Positions 17,390 through 27,391 of a stretch of 64,000 bases of DNA are shown one piece after another. The DNA is taken from NCBI GenBank assembly GCA_038363005.1, contig JBBQBI010000004.1:124001-188000 (forward strand), written 5' to 3'. The position numbers were made by a program, and so were the translations under genes. This DNA is from JAKOWB01 sp038363005. Its GTDB lineage: Bacteria; Pseudomonadota; Alphaproteobacteria; Kiloniellales; JACOMY01. The first letter of the stretch is position 1. Each line of letters starts with the position of its first letter. The notes under the pieces are model-generated. The model saw only the letters and a list, made by a program, of their open reading frames with translations. It had not been told where the DNA came from and did not search any database.

Positions 17390-18100
17390 ATGTCCGACAC
17401 CGCCCAACGTCCGTCTTTCACCTGGCTTGGCTTCAGGCTGGGCGCTCGTGCCGCCCTGGTGCTGCTGCCGACGCTGCTGCTCTATGGCTTCGCCTTCGGC
17501 GTGATGGCGGCGGCCAAGGGGCTGTCGTCGCTGGAGGCCGTGCTGTTCAGCGGCCTGGTCTATGCCGGCGGGGCGCAGATGGCTTCGCTGCAGGCCTGGA
17601 GCGATCCGTTGCCGCTGCTGGCGATCTGCCTGACCACCGCGGCGATGAACGCGCGCTACCTGCTGATGGGCGCCACGCTGCATGCCTGGTTCGCGCCCTT
17701 GCCCGCGTGGCAGAGCTACGGTTCGCTCTTCGCCATGGGCGACGCCAACTGGGCCATGGCGCTGCGCCACCATCGCGCCGGATTCAGCGACGCCGCCTAT
17801 CTGGCGGGCACCGGCTTCTCCATGTGGTTTGTCTGGATCGGCGCGACTTTTGCCGGGCAGCTGTTCGGCGCCCTGATGGGCGATCCGCAGCGGCTGGGGA
17901 TCGACTTCCTGCTGGCTGCCTTCTTCGCCGCGGTATCCGTGACCTTCTTCCGCCAGGGCGGCGCTACCGCGGTGCCGCTGGTGGTCGGAGTGGTGGTGGC
18001 CATCGTGGTCCAGGCGCTGGTGCCGGGCCCCTGGTACATGATGTGCGGCGCCCTGGCGGGCTGCATCGCGGGAGGACTGACCAGTGTCGCTCGATCCTGA
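17390..18100 (+). CDS. azlC: AzlC family branched-chain amino acid exporter, large subunit
   Basis: Inner-membrane protein of 236 residues with about seven hydrophobic segments. Family landmarks are LLYGFAFGVMAAAKGLSSLEAVLFSGLVYAG (abbreviated: GFAFGVMA ... SGLVYAGGAQ) and AMNARYLLMGATLHAW. It pairs with AzlD to export branched-chain amino acids or analogues such as azaleucine. ATG 17390 gives the normal length; longer in-frame starts add a non-membrane arginine-rich tail. It overlaps azlD by 17 bp. Confidence 0.9.
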   Translation: MSDTAQRPSFTWLGFRLGARAALVLLPTLLLYGFAFGVMAAAKGLSSLEAVLFSGLVYAGGAQMASLQAWSDPLPLLAICLTTAAMNARYLLMGATLHAWFAPLPAWQSYGSLFAMGDANWAMALRHHRAGFSDAAYLAGTGFSMWFVWIGATFAGQLFGALMGDPQRLGIDFLLAAFFAAVSVTFFRQGGATAVPLVVGVVVAIVVQALVPGPWYMMCGALAGCIAGGLTSVARS

Positions 18101-18383
18101 GGTGCTGGTGGCCATCCTGCTGATGGCCCTGACCACCTATCTCTGCCGCGCCGGAGGCTTCTTCCTGATGCGCTTCGTGCCGATCACGCCGCGCGTTGAG
18201 GCGACCTTGCGGGCGCTGCCGATCGCCCTGATGGGTGCCATCCTCGGCCCCATCGCCTGGAACGGCGGTCCGGCCGAATGGGTCGGTCTGCTGGTGGCCA
18301 TCGTCGCCATGCGGCTCAGTAACAACGAGTTCATCGCCGTGCTGCTGGCCATCGCGACGGTGGCCGGCATCCGCGCCGTCTAG
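18084..18383 (+). CDS. azlD: AzlD family transporter small subunit
   Basis: 99 residues with three to four hydrophobic helices. MALTTYLCRAGGFFLMRF and LRALPIALMGAILGP are typical of AzlD. It starts at GTG 18084 inside the azlC end, with GGAGG seven bases upstream within azlC. Overlap and order match the standard azlCD pair. It ends four bases inside the convergent gph gene. Confidence 0.9.
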   Translation: MSLDPEVLVAILLMALTTYLCRAGGFFLMRFVPITPRVEATLRALPIALMGAILGPIAWNGGPAEWVGLLVAIVAMRLSNNEFIAVLLAIATVAGIRAV

Positions 18384-19042
18384 AGCAGGGCGGCGGCGAC
18401 CCCGGGCAAGGCGGCCATGTCCTCCAGCAGCGCATCGGCCGCCAGGCTGGCCGGCTCGCCATAGCCCCAGGCGACGATGACGCAGGGGATGCCGGCGTCG
18501 CGCGCCGCCAGCAGGTCGTTGATGCCGTCGCCGACCATGATGGCGCCCTCGCTCGGCGCGCCGATCTGCGTCAGCGTGCGCGTCAGATGCCGTCCGTCAG
18601 GCTTGCGCTCGGCAAAGGAATCGCCGCCAGCAACCGCGGCGAAGAAGGGCAGCAGGCCCAGGGCCTGCAGCACCATGCGGCTGTGGCGCTCGGTCTTGTT
18701 GGTGCAGACCGCCAGGCGCCAGCCGGCCTCGGCCAGGCGCGCCAGGGTCGCCACCACGCCGGGGAAGGGTCGGGTCTCCCGCGTCAGGTTGGCTTCGTAG
18801 GCCGCCAGGAAGTGTTCCAGGCCGTCCGCGGGAACCGCACAGCCATGCGCCTGGAAGCCACGCTCCAGCATCAGCTTGGCGCCGTCGCCGACATAGCGCC
18901 GGCTCATCGCCAGGTCGGCCGGCGGCAGCCCGGCCCCGGCCAGCACGGCGTTCAGCGCCTGCGTCAGGTCCGGCAGGCTGTCGACCAGCGTGCCGTCGAG
19001 GTCGAAGAGCAGCGTGCCCGGGGCAGGCAGGGAAGGCGGCAT
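18380..19042 (-). CDS. gph: Phosphoglycolate phosphatase-like HAD hydrolase
   Basis: 220-residue HAD phosphatase. Motif I is LLFDLDGTLVDSLPDL (residues 11-26), motif II VCTNKTERHS, the motif III lysine is in SFAERKPDGRHL, and motif IV is GAIMVGDGINDLLAA. The order and the cap domain match Gph, which removes 2-phosphoglycolate formed during DNA repair or RuBisCO oxygenation. HAD substrate calls from sequence alone are only moderately safe. ATG 19042 is chosen because upstream sequence is low-complexity. It overlaps azlD end to end by 4 bp. Confidence 0.88.
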   Translation of the reverse strand: MPPSLPAPGTLLFDLDGTLVDSLPDLTQALNAVLAGAGLPPADLAMSRRYVGDGAKLMLERGFQAHGCAVPADGLEHFLAAYEANLTRETRPFPGVVATLARLAEAGWRLAVCTNKTERHSRMVLQALGLLPFFAAVAGGDSFAERKPDGRHLTRTLTQIGAPSEGAIMVGDGINDLLAARDAGIPCVIVAWGYGEPASLAADALLEDMAALPGVAAALL

Positions 19043-19410
19043 CTCGGCGGGATTGGGACGCAATTGCGGCGGGACCCTTTGACTGACAGCGGCGCAGCGC
19101 CGGCCTAGGGTGAGCGGGCTTACCAAGGGCATCGGCGACGGTGCCTCCAGATGACCGGTTCGTGGCCGGGGCGCAAGTGGCGCTTGGGTCGCGGGGCCGG
19201 TTGCCCGACAGCTCCTGCCCGGGGGAACGGGCGGCGCCACAGGGCTGCCGCATTGCTTTGGCCACATGGGCGCCAAGGCTCGCGGCCGCCGTCTGGCGAG
19301 GACCGGGGTCGGTCCCGGCGCCGCCCGGACCCGGGGGCCTTGCGGGGCTCTCGTGGGGCTGTCCAGGCAAGCCGCGCTTTGTGTTAGATTTATCGTCAAG
19401 AGGTTGGCCC
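19043..19410. other. 368-bp divergent intergenic region with no gene seen
   Basis: The region lies between gph (minus) and the Sel1 protein (plus). Several frames are open across it but they are proline/arginine-rich, lack ribosome-binding sites and match no family by eye. The last 35 bases, around TTAGATTTATCG at 19384-19395, are AT-richer and probably hold the promoter of the Sel1 gene. I see no convincing hairpin or repeat. Confidence 0.5.
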
Positions 19411-20352
19411 ATGCGCTTCAGGTTCTGTGCCCTTGTCGCCCTGCTGCCCGCCACGCTGGCGCTGCCCGCCAAGGCCGATTTCCTGGTCGGCGTGGTGGCC
19501 TACGAACGGCATGACTTCACCACCGCTTTTCGCGAGCTGAGCGACCCGGCGACACGCAACGCGCCCGACTCGCAGTTTTACCTGGGCCGCATGTATCTCT
19601 TTGGCCAGGGCGTGGCGAAGGATCAGGACAAGGGTGTCGCGCTGCTGGAGCAGGCCGCCGCCGGCGACGTGCTGGATGCCGTGGTCATGTTGGCGCAGGC
19701 CTACGACTTCGGCATGGGCGTGCCCAAGGACAAGGCCAAGTCACTGCGCTACTGGGAGCAGGCCGCCGAGCTTGGCCTGATCAAGGCGCAGGTCGAGATG
19801 GGCCTGCGCTACGAGAGCGGCGAGATGACCGGCGAGAACGACTATGGCACCGCCGCCAAGTGGTACCGCGCCGCGGTGGCGGCCAACGACGCCGCCGGCA
19901 TGGCCTATCTTGGCAGCCTCTACGAGCGTGGCCTGGGCGTGCCGCAGGACCTCGTCGCCGCCGAGGAGCTCTATCGCCAGTCGGTGGGCAAGGGCTTCGG
20001 CCTGGCGATGAACAAGCTGGCGCTGCTGATCGTTGCCCGTGGCGGCGACCTGCAGGAAGCCCGGGAGCTGGCGGAGAGCGCCATCGTCCATGGCGACCAG
20101 CCGATGTTCCACGCCACGCTGGGCAAGGTGCTGACCCTGCAGGGCGACCTCGCCGGCGCCGAGGCGGCCTTTCGCGAGGCGGCGAAGAAGAGCCCGCTCT
20201 ATCTGGAGCCGCGCGAGGCCTTGGGTGACCTCTACTGGTCGCAGGGCCGCAAGCTTGATGCCCAGGCCGCCTGGAAGCAGGCGCTGGGCGTCGCCCGCGA
20301 TGCCGATGACAAGGCGCGCCTGAAGCAGAAACTGCGGCAGGCGACCTTCTGA
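19411..20352 (+). CDS. Secreted Sel1-like/TPR repeat protein
   Basis: 313 residues. A signal peptide (MRFRFCALVALLPATLALPAKA, 22 residues) precedes at least four Sel1-type repeats of about 36 residues, for example FYLGRMYLFGQGVAKDQDKG, QAYDFGMGVPKDKAKSL and LGSLYERGLGVPQDLVAA. The C-terminal part turns into TPR-like helices (FREAAKKSPLYLEPREALGD). Sel1 repeats scaffold protein-protein contacts in envelope processes. The partner is unknown. It is single, 129 bp before glmU. Confidence 0.88.
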   Translation: MRFRFCALVALLPATLALPAKADFLVGVVAYERHDFTTAFRELSDPATRNAPDSQFYLGRMYLFGQGVAKDQDKGVALLEQAAAGDVLDAVVMLAQAYDFGMGVPKDKAKSLRYWEQAAELGLIKAQVEMGLRYESGEMTGENDYGTAAKWYRAAVAANDAAGMAYLGSLYERGLGVPQDLVAAEELYRQSVGKGFGLAMNKLALLIVARGGDLQEARELAESAIVHGDQPMFHATLGKVLTLQGDLAGAEAAFREAAKKSPLYLEPREALGDLYWSQGRKLDAQAAWKQALGVARDADDKARLKQKLRQATF

Positions 20353-20481
20353 CCCCCCTATCTGCCCCCCTGTCTGATGGCGCCTGGCGGGCCTATCGTA
20401 ACAATTGCTCACATTTTTTGAGTTTGTGACCACGGCTCCGCTGTGGCACCTGGACTCCCGACAATCCGGGGAACTCCAGAC

Positions 20482-21846
20482 GTGACCTCCGCTCCGCTCG
20501 CCGTGATCGTGCTGGCCGCCGGCCAGGGGACGCGCATGAAGTCCGCGCTGCCCAAGGTGCTGCATCCCGTGGCCGGGCGGCCGATGATCAACCATGTCCT
20601 GGCGGCGGCCGAGGCGCTGGACCCGGCGCGCATCGTCGTGGTGGTGGCGCCGGGTATGGAAAGCGTCGCCGCCGCGGTCGCCCCGCACGCCACGGCGATC
20701 CAGGATCGGCCGCTGGGCACGGCGCACGCCGTGCTCGCCGCGCGGGACGCCTTGGCGGCTGAACTGGCGGCCGGCGCCGACGTGCTGGTGCTCTATGCCG
20801 ATGGGCCGCTGATCTCGCCCGAAACGCTGCAGGCCATGCTGGCCGAACGGCGCCGCCCCGGCGGCCCGGCCTTCGTCTGGCTTGGCGTGCGGCCGCCCGA
20901 CCCCACCGGCTATGGCCGCCTGGTCATGCAGGACGGCCGCCTGCAGCGCATCGTCGAGGAGAAGGACGCCAGCGCCGAGGAGCGGCGGATCGGCCTGATC
21001 TGGGGCGGCCTGGTGGCCGGCGCTGGGCCGGCGCTCTTTGATCTGGCGGCGCGCATCGACGACAACAACGCCAAGCGCGAGTTCTACCTGACCTCGCTGG
21101 TGGCGCTGGGCAACGTCAACGGCGCGCCCTCCGGCGCGGTGGAGACCGCCTTCGACGAGGTGCGCGGTGTCAACTCGCGCCAGGAGCTGGCGGAGGCCGA
21201 GGCGATCTTCCAGCAGCGTTTGCGCCGAAAGGCGATGACAGAAGGTGCGACCTTGCGGGCGCCCGAGACGGTCTACCTGTCTTGGGACACCAAACTCGGC
21301 CGCGACGTCACCATCGAACCCCATGTGGTCTTTGGGCCAAGTGTCATTGTGGAGGATGGTGTGGAGATCCGCGCCTTCTGCCACCTGACCGGTGTCATCA
21401 TCCGCAGCGGTGCGCAGATTGGACCCTTTGCCCGGCTACGCCCCGGCAGCGTCGTCGGCGAGGGCGCGCATGTCGGCAACTTCGTCGAGCTCAAGTCCAC
21501 GCAGCTCGGCGCCGGCGCCAAGGCCAACCACCTGGCCTATGTCGGCGACGCCACGGTGGGGGCTGGCGCGAACATCGGCGCCGGCACCATCACTGCCAAC
21601 TACGACGGGGTGATGAAGCACCGCACCGAGATCGGCGCCAACGTCGCCATCGGCTCCAACTCCGTGCTGGTGGCGCCGGTCAGCATCGGCGAGGGCGCCG
21701 TGGTTGGCGCCGGCTCGACCATTACGCAATCCGTCCCCGCCGACGCCATCGTCGCGACACGCGCGCCCATGACCGTCACGGAGCGCTCGGCCGGCCGTTA
21801 CAAGGCGCGGCTGAAGGCGCTGAAAGCTGAGAAGGAGCGCAAGTAG
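20482..21846 (+). CDS. glmU: Bifunctional GlcNAc-1-phosphate uridylyltransferase / glucosamine-1-phosphate acetyltransferase
   Basis: Makes UDP-GlcNAc for peptidoglycan and LPS. 454 residues from GTG 20482, with GGGGA about nine bases upstream; GTG 20443 would add 13 residues. The N-terminal uridylyltransferase has VIVLAAGQGTRMKSALPK. The C-terminal left-handed beta-helix shows hexapeptides such as IGAGTITANYDGVMKHRTEI and the acetyltransferase region SNSVLVAPV. The stop abuts the glmS ATG with no spacer, so the two successive steps of the pathway are co-translated. Confidence 0.97.
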   Translation: MTSAPLAVIVLAAGQGTRMKSALPKVLHPVAGRPMINHVLAAAEALDPARIVVVVAPGMESVAAAVAPHATAIQDRPLGTAHAVLAARDALAAELAAGADVLVLYADGPLISPETLQAMLAERRRPGGPAFVWLGVRPPDPTGYGRLVMQDGRLQRIVEEKDASAEERRIGLIWGGLVAGAGPALFDLAARIDDNNAKREFYLTSLVALGNVNGAPSGAVETAFDEVRGVNSRQELAEAEAIFQQRLRRKAMTEGATLRAPETVYLSWDTKLGRDVTIEPHVVFGPSVIVEDGVEIRAFCHLTGVIIRSGAQIGPFARLRPGSVVGEGAHVGNFVELKSTQLGAGAKANHLAYVGDATVGAGANIGAGTITANYDGVMKHRTEIGANVAIGSNSVLVAPVSIGEGAVVGAGSTITQSVPADAIVATRAPMTVTERSAGRYKARLKALKAEKERK

Positions 21847-23670
<1,824 letters not shown>

Positions 23671-23676
23671 GAAACT

Positions 23677-23780
23677 CCCTCTCCCACGAAGTGGGGGAGG
23701 GTTGGGGAGGGGGTGGCTGCCAATGGAGCTCTTTCGTCGAGACCCCCTCCCTAACCCTCCCCCGCTTCGCGGGAGAGGGG
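23677..23780. repeat. Long imperfect inverted repeat (dispersed CCCTCTCC-type element) between glmS and GST
   Basis: Left arm 23677-23714 (CCCTCTCCCACGAAGTGGGG then GAGGGTTGGGGAGGGGGT) pairs with right arm 23742-23780 (its near-complement) around a 27-base centre. Each arm has a smaller hairpin (CCCAC-GAAG-TGGG; CCCGC-TTCG-CGGG). This palindromic pattern is a widespread dispersed intergenic repeat in Proteobacteria. It is the only copy I saw in the window and ends 10 bp before the GST start. Confidence 0.85.
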
Positions 23781-23790
23781 ATAGCAAGCC

Positions 23791-24432
23791 ATGACCGCTC
23801 CTCTCCTCATCGGCATGGCCTCCAGCGTCTATGTCCGCATCGTGCGGCTGGTAGCGCTGGAAAAGGGTGTGGCGCTGGAGCGCCAGCATCTCGATCCCTT
23901 CGCACACGGCGGGCCGCCGGACTGGTTCCTGGCGCTCAATCCCTTTGGCAAGATCCCGGTGCTGCGGCATGGCGACCTCGTGCTCACCGAGACGCGTGCC
24001 ATCGCGGCCTACCTGGACGAAGCCTTTCCCGGCCCAGCGCTGCAACCTACCGATCCGGTGGCGCGGGCGCGGCTGCGGCAAATCCAGGGCATCGTTGACG
24101 CCTACGCCTATCGGCCGATGGTCTGGGGTCTCTATGTCGCCTTGAGCGAAGGTGCCGCAAGCGAGGGCGGGATTGCCGAGGCCTTGGCTGACTCACGTCG
24201 CGCCCTCGGGATGCTGGAGCGCCTGTCCCACGCACCTTGGCTGCTGGGCGCGCAGCTCACGCTGGCCGACTGCCATCTAGCGCCGGTCGTGCAGTACCTG
24301 ACGGCAGTACCGCCAGGCCGGGCGCTGCTGGCCGAGGCGCCGCGCCTCGCAGCCTGGTGGACGCGCTGCCGGTCGCGTCCTGGCTGGGCCGCCGTCCTGG
24401 ACGCGGTTGGGCCGGAACTGGAGCGCGGCTAG
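23791..24432 (+). CDS. Glutathione S-transferase family protein
   Basis: 213 residues with a thioredoxin-like N-terminal domain (ALNPFGKIPVLRHGDLVLTETRAIAAYLDEAF, seen in parts as NPFGKIPVLRHGD and LTETRAIAAYLDE) carrying the cis-proline and glutathione-binding Glu-Thr. A helical C-terminal domain includes LLGAQLTLADCHLAPVVQYL. The usual catalytic Ser/Cys site is in MASSVYVRIVR. The substrate is unknown. The gene starts 10 bp after a palindromic repeat, which suggests that its promoter lies in or before the repeat, or that it depends on read-through from glmS. Confidence 0.88.
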   Translation: MTAPLLIGMASSVYVRIVRLVALEKGVALERQHLDPFAHGGPPDWFLALNPFGKIPVLRHGDLVLTETRAIAAYLDEAFPGPALQPTDPVARARLRQIQGIVDAYAYRPMVWGLYVALSEGAASEGGIAEALADSRRALGMLERLSHAPWLLGAQLTLADCHLAPVVQYLTAVPPGRALLAEAPRLAAWWTRCRSRPGWAAVLDAVGPELERG

Positions 24433-24546
24433 CCAGCCGGCTTGTGCCTGCCAGGCGTGGGAGTTTGGCCCGCGCTGGCCATAGCGCGGTCCGGGGGCGG
24501 TGGCCTATCTGCTGCCGCGTTGCGTGAAAATGGGAGTTGTCGTGCC

Positions 24547-25140
24547 ATGTCCCTGCCCAAGACCCTGCTGCAGCTTGCCGGTGCCGATCCCAAGCCGCAT
24601 GCGTTGGACAGCAGCGCGCTGCTGCTGATCGACATGCAGAACGAGTACGTCGATGGACGCCTGCCCTTGCCGGGCGTGCAGGCGGCGCTGGCGCAGGGTC
24701 GCCTGCTGCTCGACAAGGCACGCGCCGTCGGACGCCCGGTGATCCACGTACGCCATGCCGGCCGGGCCGGCGGGCTGTTCGATCCGGCGACCCCGGCCTA
24801 TGCCATCGCCGACTCGGTGGCGCCGGCGGCGGGTGAGGTCATCGTCGACAAGCCGCTGCCCAACTGCTTCGCCAAGACCGACCTGCAGGCCAAGTTGGAG
24901 GCCCTGGGCGTGAAGAGTCTGGTCGTCGCCGGTTTCATGACCCACATGTGCGTCAGCTCGACCGTGCGGGCCGCGCTCGACCTCGGCTACGGCTGCACCG
25001 TGGCGGCCGACGCCTGCGGCACGCGCGACCTGCCGGACGGCAGCGGCGGCGTGGTGCCGGCGGCCGAGCTGCACCGCGCTGAACTGGCCGGCCTGGCCGA
25101 TCGCTTCGCCGTGGTGGTGCCGACGGCGGCGATCGGCTGA
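24547..25140 (+). CDS. Isochorismatase-family cysteine hydrolase
   Basis: 197 residues. The catalytic triad is visible as Asp in LLLIDMQNEYVDGRLPLPG, Lys in VDKPLPNCFAKTDL and Cys in VVAGFMTHMCVSSTVRAAL. The family hydrolyses amides or vinyl ethers (nicotinamide, carbamoylsarcosine, isochorismate), and this sequence does not indicate which. ATG 24547 is chosen because the homologous region begins directly after it. It is 115 bp after the GST and convergent with the SMP-30 gene. Confidence 0.88.
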   Translation: MSLPKTLLQLAGADPKPHALDSSALLLIDMQNEYVDGRLPLPGVQAALAQGRLLLDKARAVGRPVIHVRHAGRAGGLFDPATPAYAIADSVAPAAGEVIVDKPLPNCFAKTDLQAKLEALGVKSLVVAGFMTHMCVSSTVRAALDLGYGCTVAADACGTRDLPDGSGGVVPAAELHRAELAGLADRFAVVVPTAAIG

Positions 25141-25154
25141 GCCGCGTTAACGCC

Positions 25155-26051
25155 TCACGGCCAGGGATTGGCCAGCGCGTAGACCTTGCCCAGGTAGGGC
25201 GCGTTCGAGGTGTCGTCGACCGCCATGACATAGACCGTCTTGCCGTCGGCCGAGAAGGCCAGGTTGGGCGAGGCGGCGGAGGGCACCTCGACCGTGCCGA
25301 TCAGCTTGCCCTCGGGGTCGACCACGACGATCTGCCCGGCGCTGTAGGTGCCGATCCAGTAGTTGCCGTGCGCATCGCGCTTGATGCCGTCGGGGTAGGG
25401 GCCCCACTCGTGCTGGATGCCGATGTCGGTCAACCGCAGGAAGAGCCGGCGGTCGGCCAGCGTGCCATAGGGTTCGACCGCGAAGGAGATCACACGCGCC
25501 GCCTCGCTCTCGTTCACCAGCAGGCGGCTGCCGTCGGCGTTGAGCGTGATGCCGTTGGCGTAGTGCAGGTCGTTGGCCGCCTCGACGATCACGCCCTCGG
25601 CGGTGATGTGGAAGACCTTGCCGACGATCGGGCCACTCTCCCACGGGCCGGAAGCGGTGAACCAAGCACCGCCTTCGCCGTCGGTAGTGATGTCGTTAGG
25701 GCCCTGCAGCGCGCCGCCGTTGGTGTCCTTGTCGTAGTTCGCCAAGGTCTTCCCGTCCTTCGACACGCGGGCGATGGTGCCGCTGTCGTAGCAGGTGACC
25801 AGGAAGTCGCCGTTCGCCAGCTGCAGCAGCGCCGAGGGGCCGCAGCCCTCTTGCGTCCACAGGGTGGCGCCGGCCTTGCCGTCCCAGGTCATGATGGTGT
25901 GGCCGCCGTACTCGACGTAGTACAGCGTGCCGTCGATTACCTCTGGTCCCTCGGGAAAGCGCGCCTGGTCGTTGATCACCGTCACCTCGGCCGCCGCCGC
26001 CGCCCCGGCCAAAGCCAGCCAGAGCCCGGCACCCGCAAGCACTGCACGCAT
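25155..26051 (-). CDS. Secreted SMP-30/gluconolactonase-like beta-propeller protein
   Basis: 298 residues with a signal peptide (MRAVLAGAGLWLALAGAAAA, about 21 residues). The propeller has the SGL-family metal-site pattern: FPEGPEV, LQGPNDITTDGEGGAWFT, NGITLNADGSRLLVNE and GIKRDAHGNYWIGTY. Members hydrolyse lactones in sugar breakdown, and periplasmic versions are of unclear role. AGGA lies upstream of the ATG. It is divergent from the polyamine-binding protein, 155 bp away. Confidence 0.88.
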   Translation of the reverse strand: MRAVLAGAGLWLALAGAAAAAEVTVINDQARFPEGPEVIDGTLYYVEYGGHTIMTWDGKAGATLWTQEGCGPSALLQLANGDFLVTCYDSGTIARVSKDGKTLANYDKDTNGGALQGPNDITTDGEGGAWFTASGPWESGPIVGKVFHITAEGVIVEAANDLHYANGITLNADGSRLLVNESEAARVISFAVEPYGTLADRRLFLRLTDIGIQHEWGPYPDGIKRDAHGNYWIGTYSAGQIVVVDPEGKLIGTVEVPSAASPNLAFSADGKTVYVMAVDDTSNAPYLGKVYALANPWP

Positions 26052-26168
26052 GGTCGTTCCTCCCCGCCAAAGTCCGTTGCCAACCCAAGGCTAAGCCCGG
26101 AATCGCTATCGGGTCTAGTCAAGCCCCGACCCTTGAAGCGACACTCAAGCCAGCGTTAGTCTCTAACT

Positions 26169-26186
26169 GTTGGAAAACTGTCCAAC
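26169..26186. promoter_or_regulatory. Inverted repeat just upstream of the polyamine-binding protein gene
   Basis: GTTGGA (26169-26174) and TCCAAC (26181-26186) are a perfect 6-bp dyad with a 6-base spacer, ending 20 bases before the ATG and next to the GGGAGG site. It could be an operator or an mRNA hairpin near the ribosome-binding site. TTGAAG (26133) with TAGTCT (26157), 18 bases apart, could be the promoter. Confidence 0.35.
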
Positions 26187-26206
26187 GCCACGGGAGGCAC
26201 AGAATC

Positions 26207-27316
26207 ATGAAGGACTTCGTACGCGACCTGAAGTCGGGCCGAATCAGCCGGCGCGAAGCCAACCGGAAGCTGGCGACGCTCGGCCTCGGCCTGGTCACCC
26301 TGCCCATGTGGCAGCGCCCGGCGCGCGCCGCCGGCGAGAACGACATCATCTACTTCACCTGGGAAGGCTATGAGATTCCCGAGCTGCAAGGCGAGTACGT
26401 CGCCAAGTACGGCGCGGTGGCGCCAAACGCCATCTTCGCCTCCGAGGAAGAAGCCCTGGCCAAGCTGCGGGCCGGCTTCGAAGCGACGCTGGCGCACCCC
26501 TGCACCTACTCGCTCAGCCGCTGGCGTGAGGCCGGCGTCATCCAACCGCTGGATACCGACCGGCTGAAGCACTACCCCGATCTGTTCCAGGGCTTGCGCA
26601 CGCTGCCCGGCGCGCAGATGGAGGGCAAGACCTGGTTCGTGCCCTTCGATTGGGGCAATTCGTCGATCATCTATCGCACCGACATGACCGAGGGCATGGA
26701 AGAGTCCTGGGGCATGCTCTACGACGACCGGCTGGCCGGCAAGATCGGCATGTCGAGCGACGCGGAGACCAACGTGGAGGTCGCCGCCCTGGTGCTGGGC
26801 CACCGCAACCTCTTCGCCCTGACCGACGAGCAGCTGGCCGAGGTCAGGCCTCTCATGGTCAAGCAGAAGAAGCTGCTGCGCTTCTACTGGGACAGCCAGA
26901 CCACGATGGAGCAGGCCATGGCGGCCGGCGAAGTCGCGGCGGCCTATGCCTGGAACTCCAGCTACACCAACCTGAAGAACCAGGGCATCCCGGTGGCCTT
27001 TGCCAATCCCAAGGAAGGCATCTTCACCTGGTGCTGCGGCCTGACCCTGTTGAACAACGCGATCGGCAACCTCGACGCGGCCTATGACCTGATCGACGCG
27101 ATGATCGCGCCGGAATCCGGCAAGTACCTGATCGAGGCCTACAGCTACGGCCACTCCAACAAGAAGTCCTTCGAGATCGCCGACCCCGCGGCCATCGACG
27201 CCCTGGGCATGCGCAATCCCGAGGACCTCTTCACCAGCGGTATCTTCTTCGAGCCGCTGCCAGAAGAGTATTCGGTCAAGTACGTCGAGATGTTCACCGA
27301 GATCCAGGCCGGCTGA
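26207..27316 (+). CDS. Polyamine-type ABC transporter substrate-binding protein (PotD/PotF-like)
   Basis: 369 residues. The N-terminus SGRISRREANRKLATLGLGL, then PMWQRPARAA, looks like a twin-arginine-type export signal. The mature part starts NDIIYFTWEGYEIPELQGEYV, and WxGY-like starts are typical of PotD/PotF proteins. FVPFDWGNSSIIYRTD and AYAWNSSYTNLKNQGIPVAF match the ligand-binding region of that group. The gene is not next to permeases or an ATPase. The PotA-type ATPase at the window start is a possible but distant partner. Followed by a strong bidirectional terminator. Confidence 0.88.
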   Translation: MKDFVRDLKSGRISRREANRKLATLGLGLVTLPMWQRPARAAGENDIIYFTWEGYEIPELQGEYVAKYGAVAPNAIFASEEEALAKLRAGFEATLAHPCTYSLSRWREAGVIQPLDTDRLKHYPDLFQGLRTLPGAQMEGKTWFVPFDWGNSSIIYRTDMTEGMEESWGMLYDDRLAGKIGMSSDAETNVEVAALVLGHRNLFALTDEQLAEVRPLMVKQKKLLRFYWDSQTTMEQAMAAGEVAAAYAWNSSYTNLKNQGIPVAFANPKEGIFTWCCGLTLLNNAIGNLDAAYDLIDAMIAPESGKYLIEAYSYGHSNKKSFEIADPAAIDALGMRNPEDLFTSGIFFEPLPEEYSVKYVEMFTEIQAG

Positions 27317-27337
27317 CCGCCGCGTCTGGCGCTAACG

Positions 27338-27370
27338 AAAAGGGCGGGACCCGCGGGTCCCGCCCTTTGT
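27338..27370. terminator. Bidirectional rho-independent terminator
   Basis: AAAGGGCGGGACCC (27339-27352) and its exact complement (27355-27368) form a 14-bp stem with two central bases; the ends give a T run on both strands. It lies between the convergent polyamine-binding protein and the outer-membrane protein gene. Confidence 0.9.
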
Positions 27371-27391
27371 CGTTTCAGCGTGGCACTTCGC

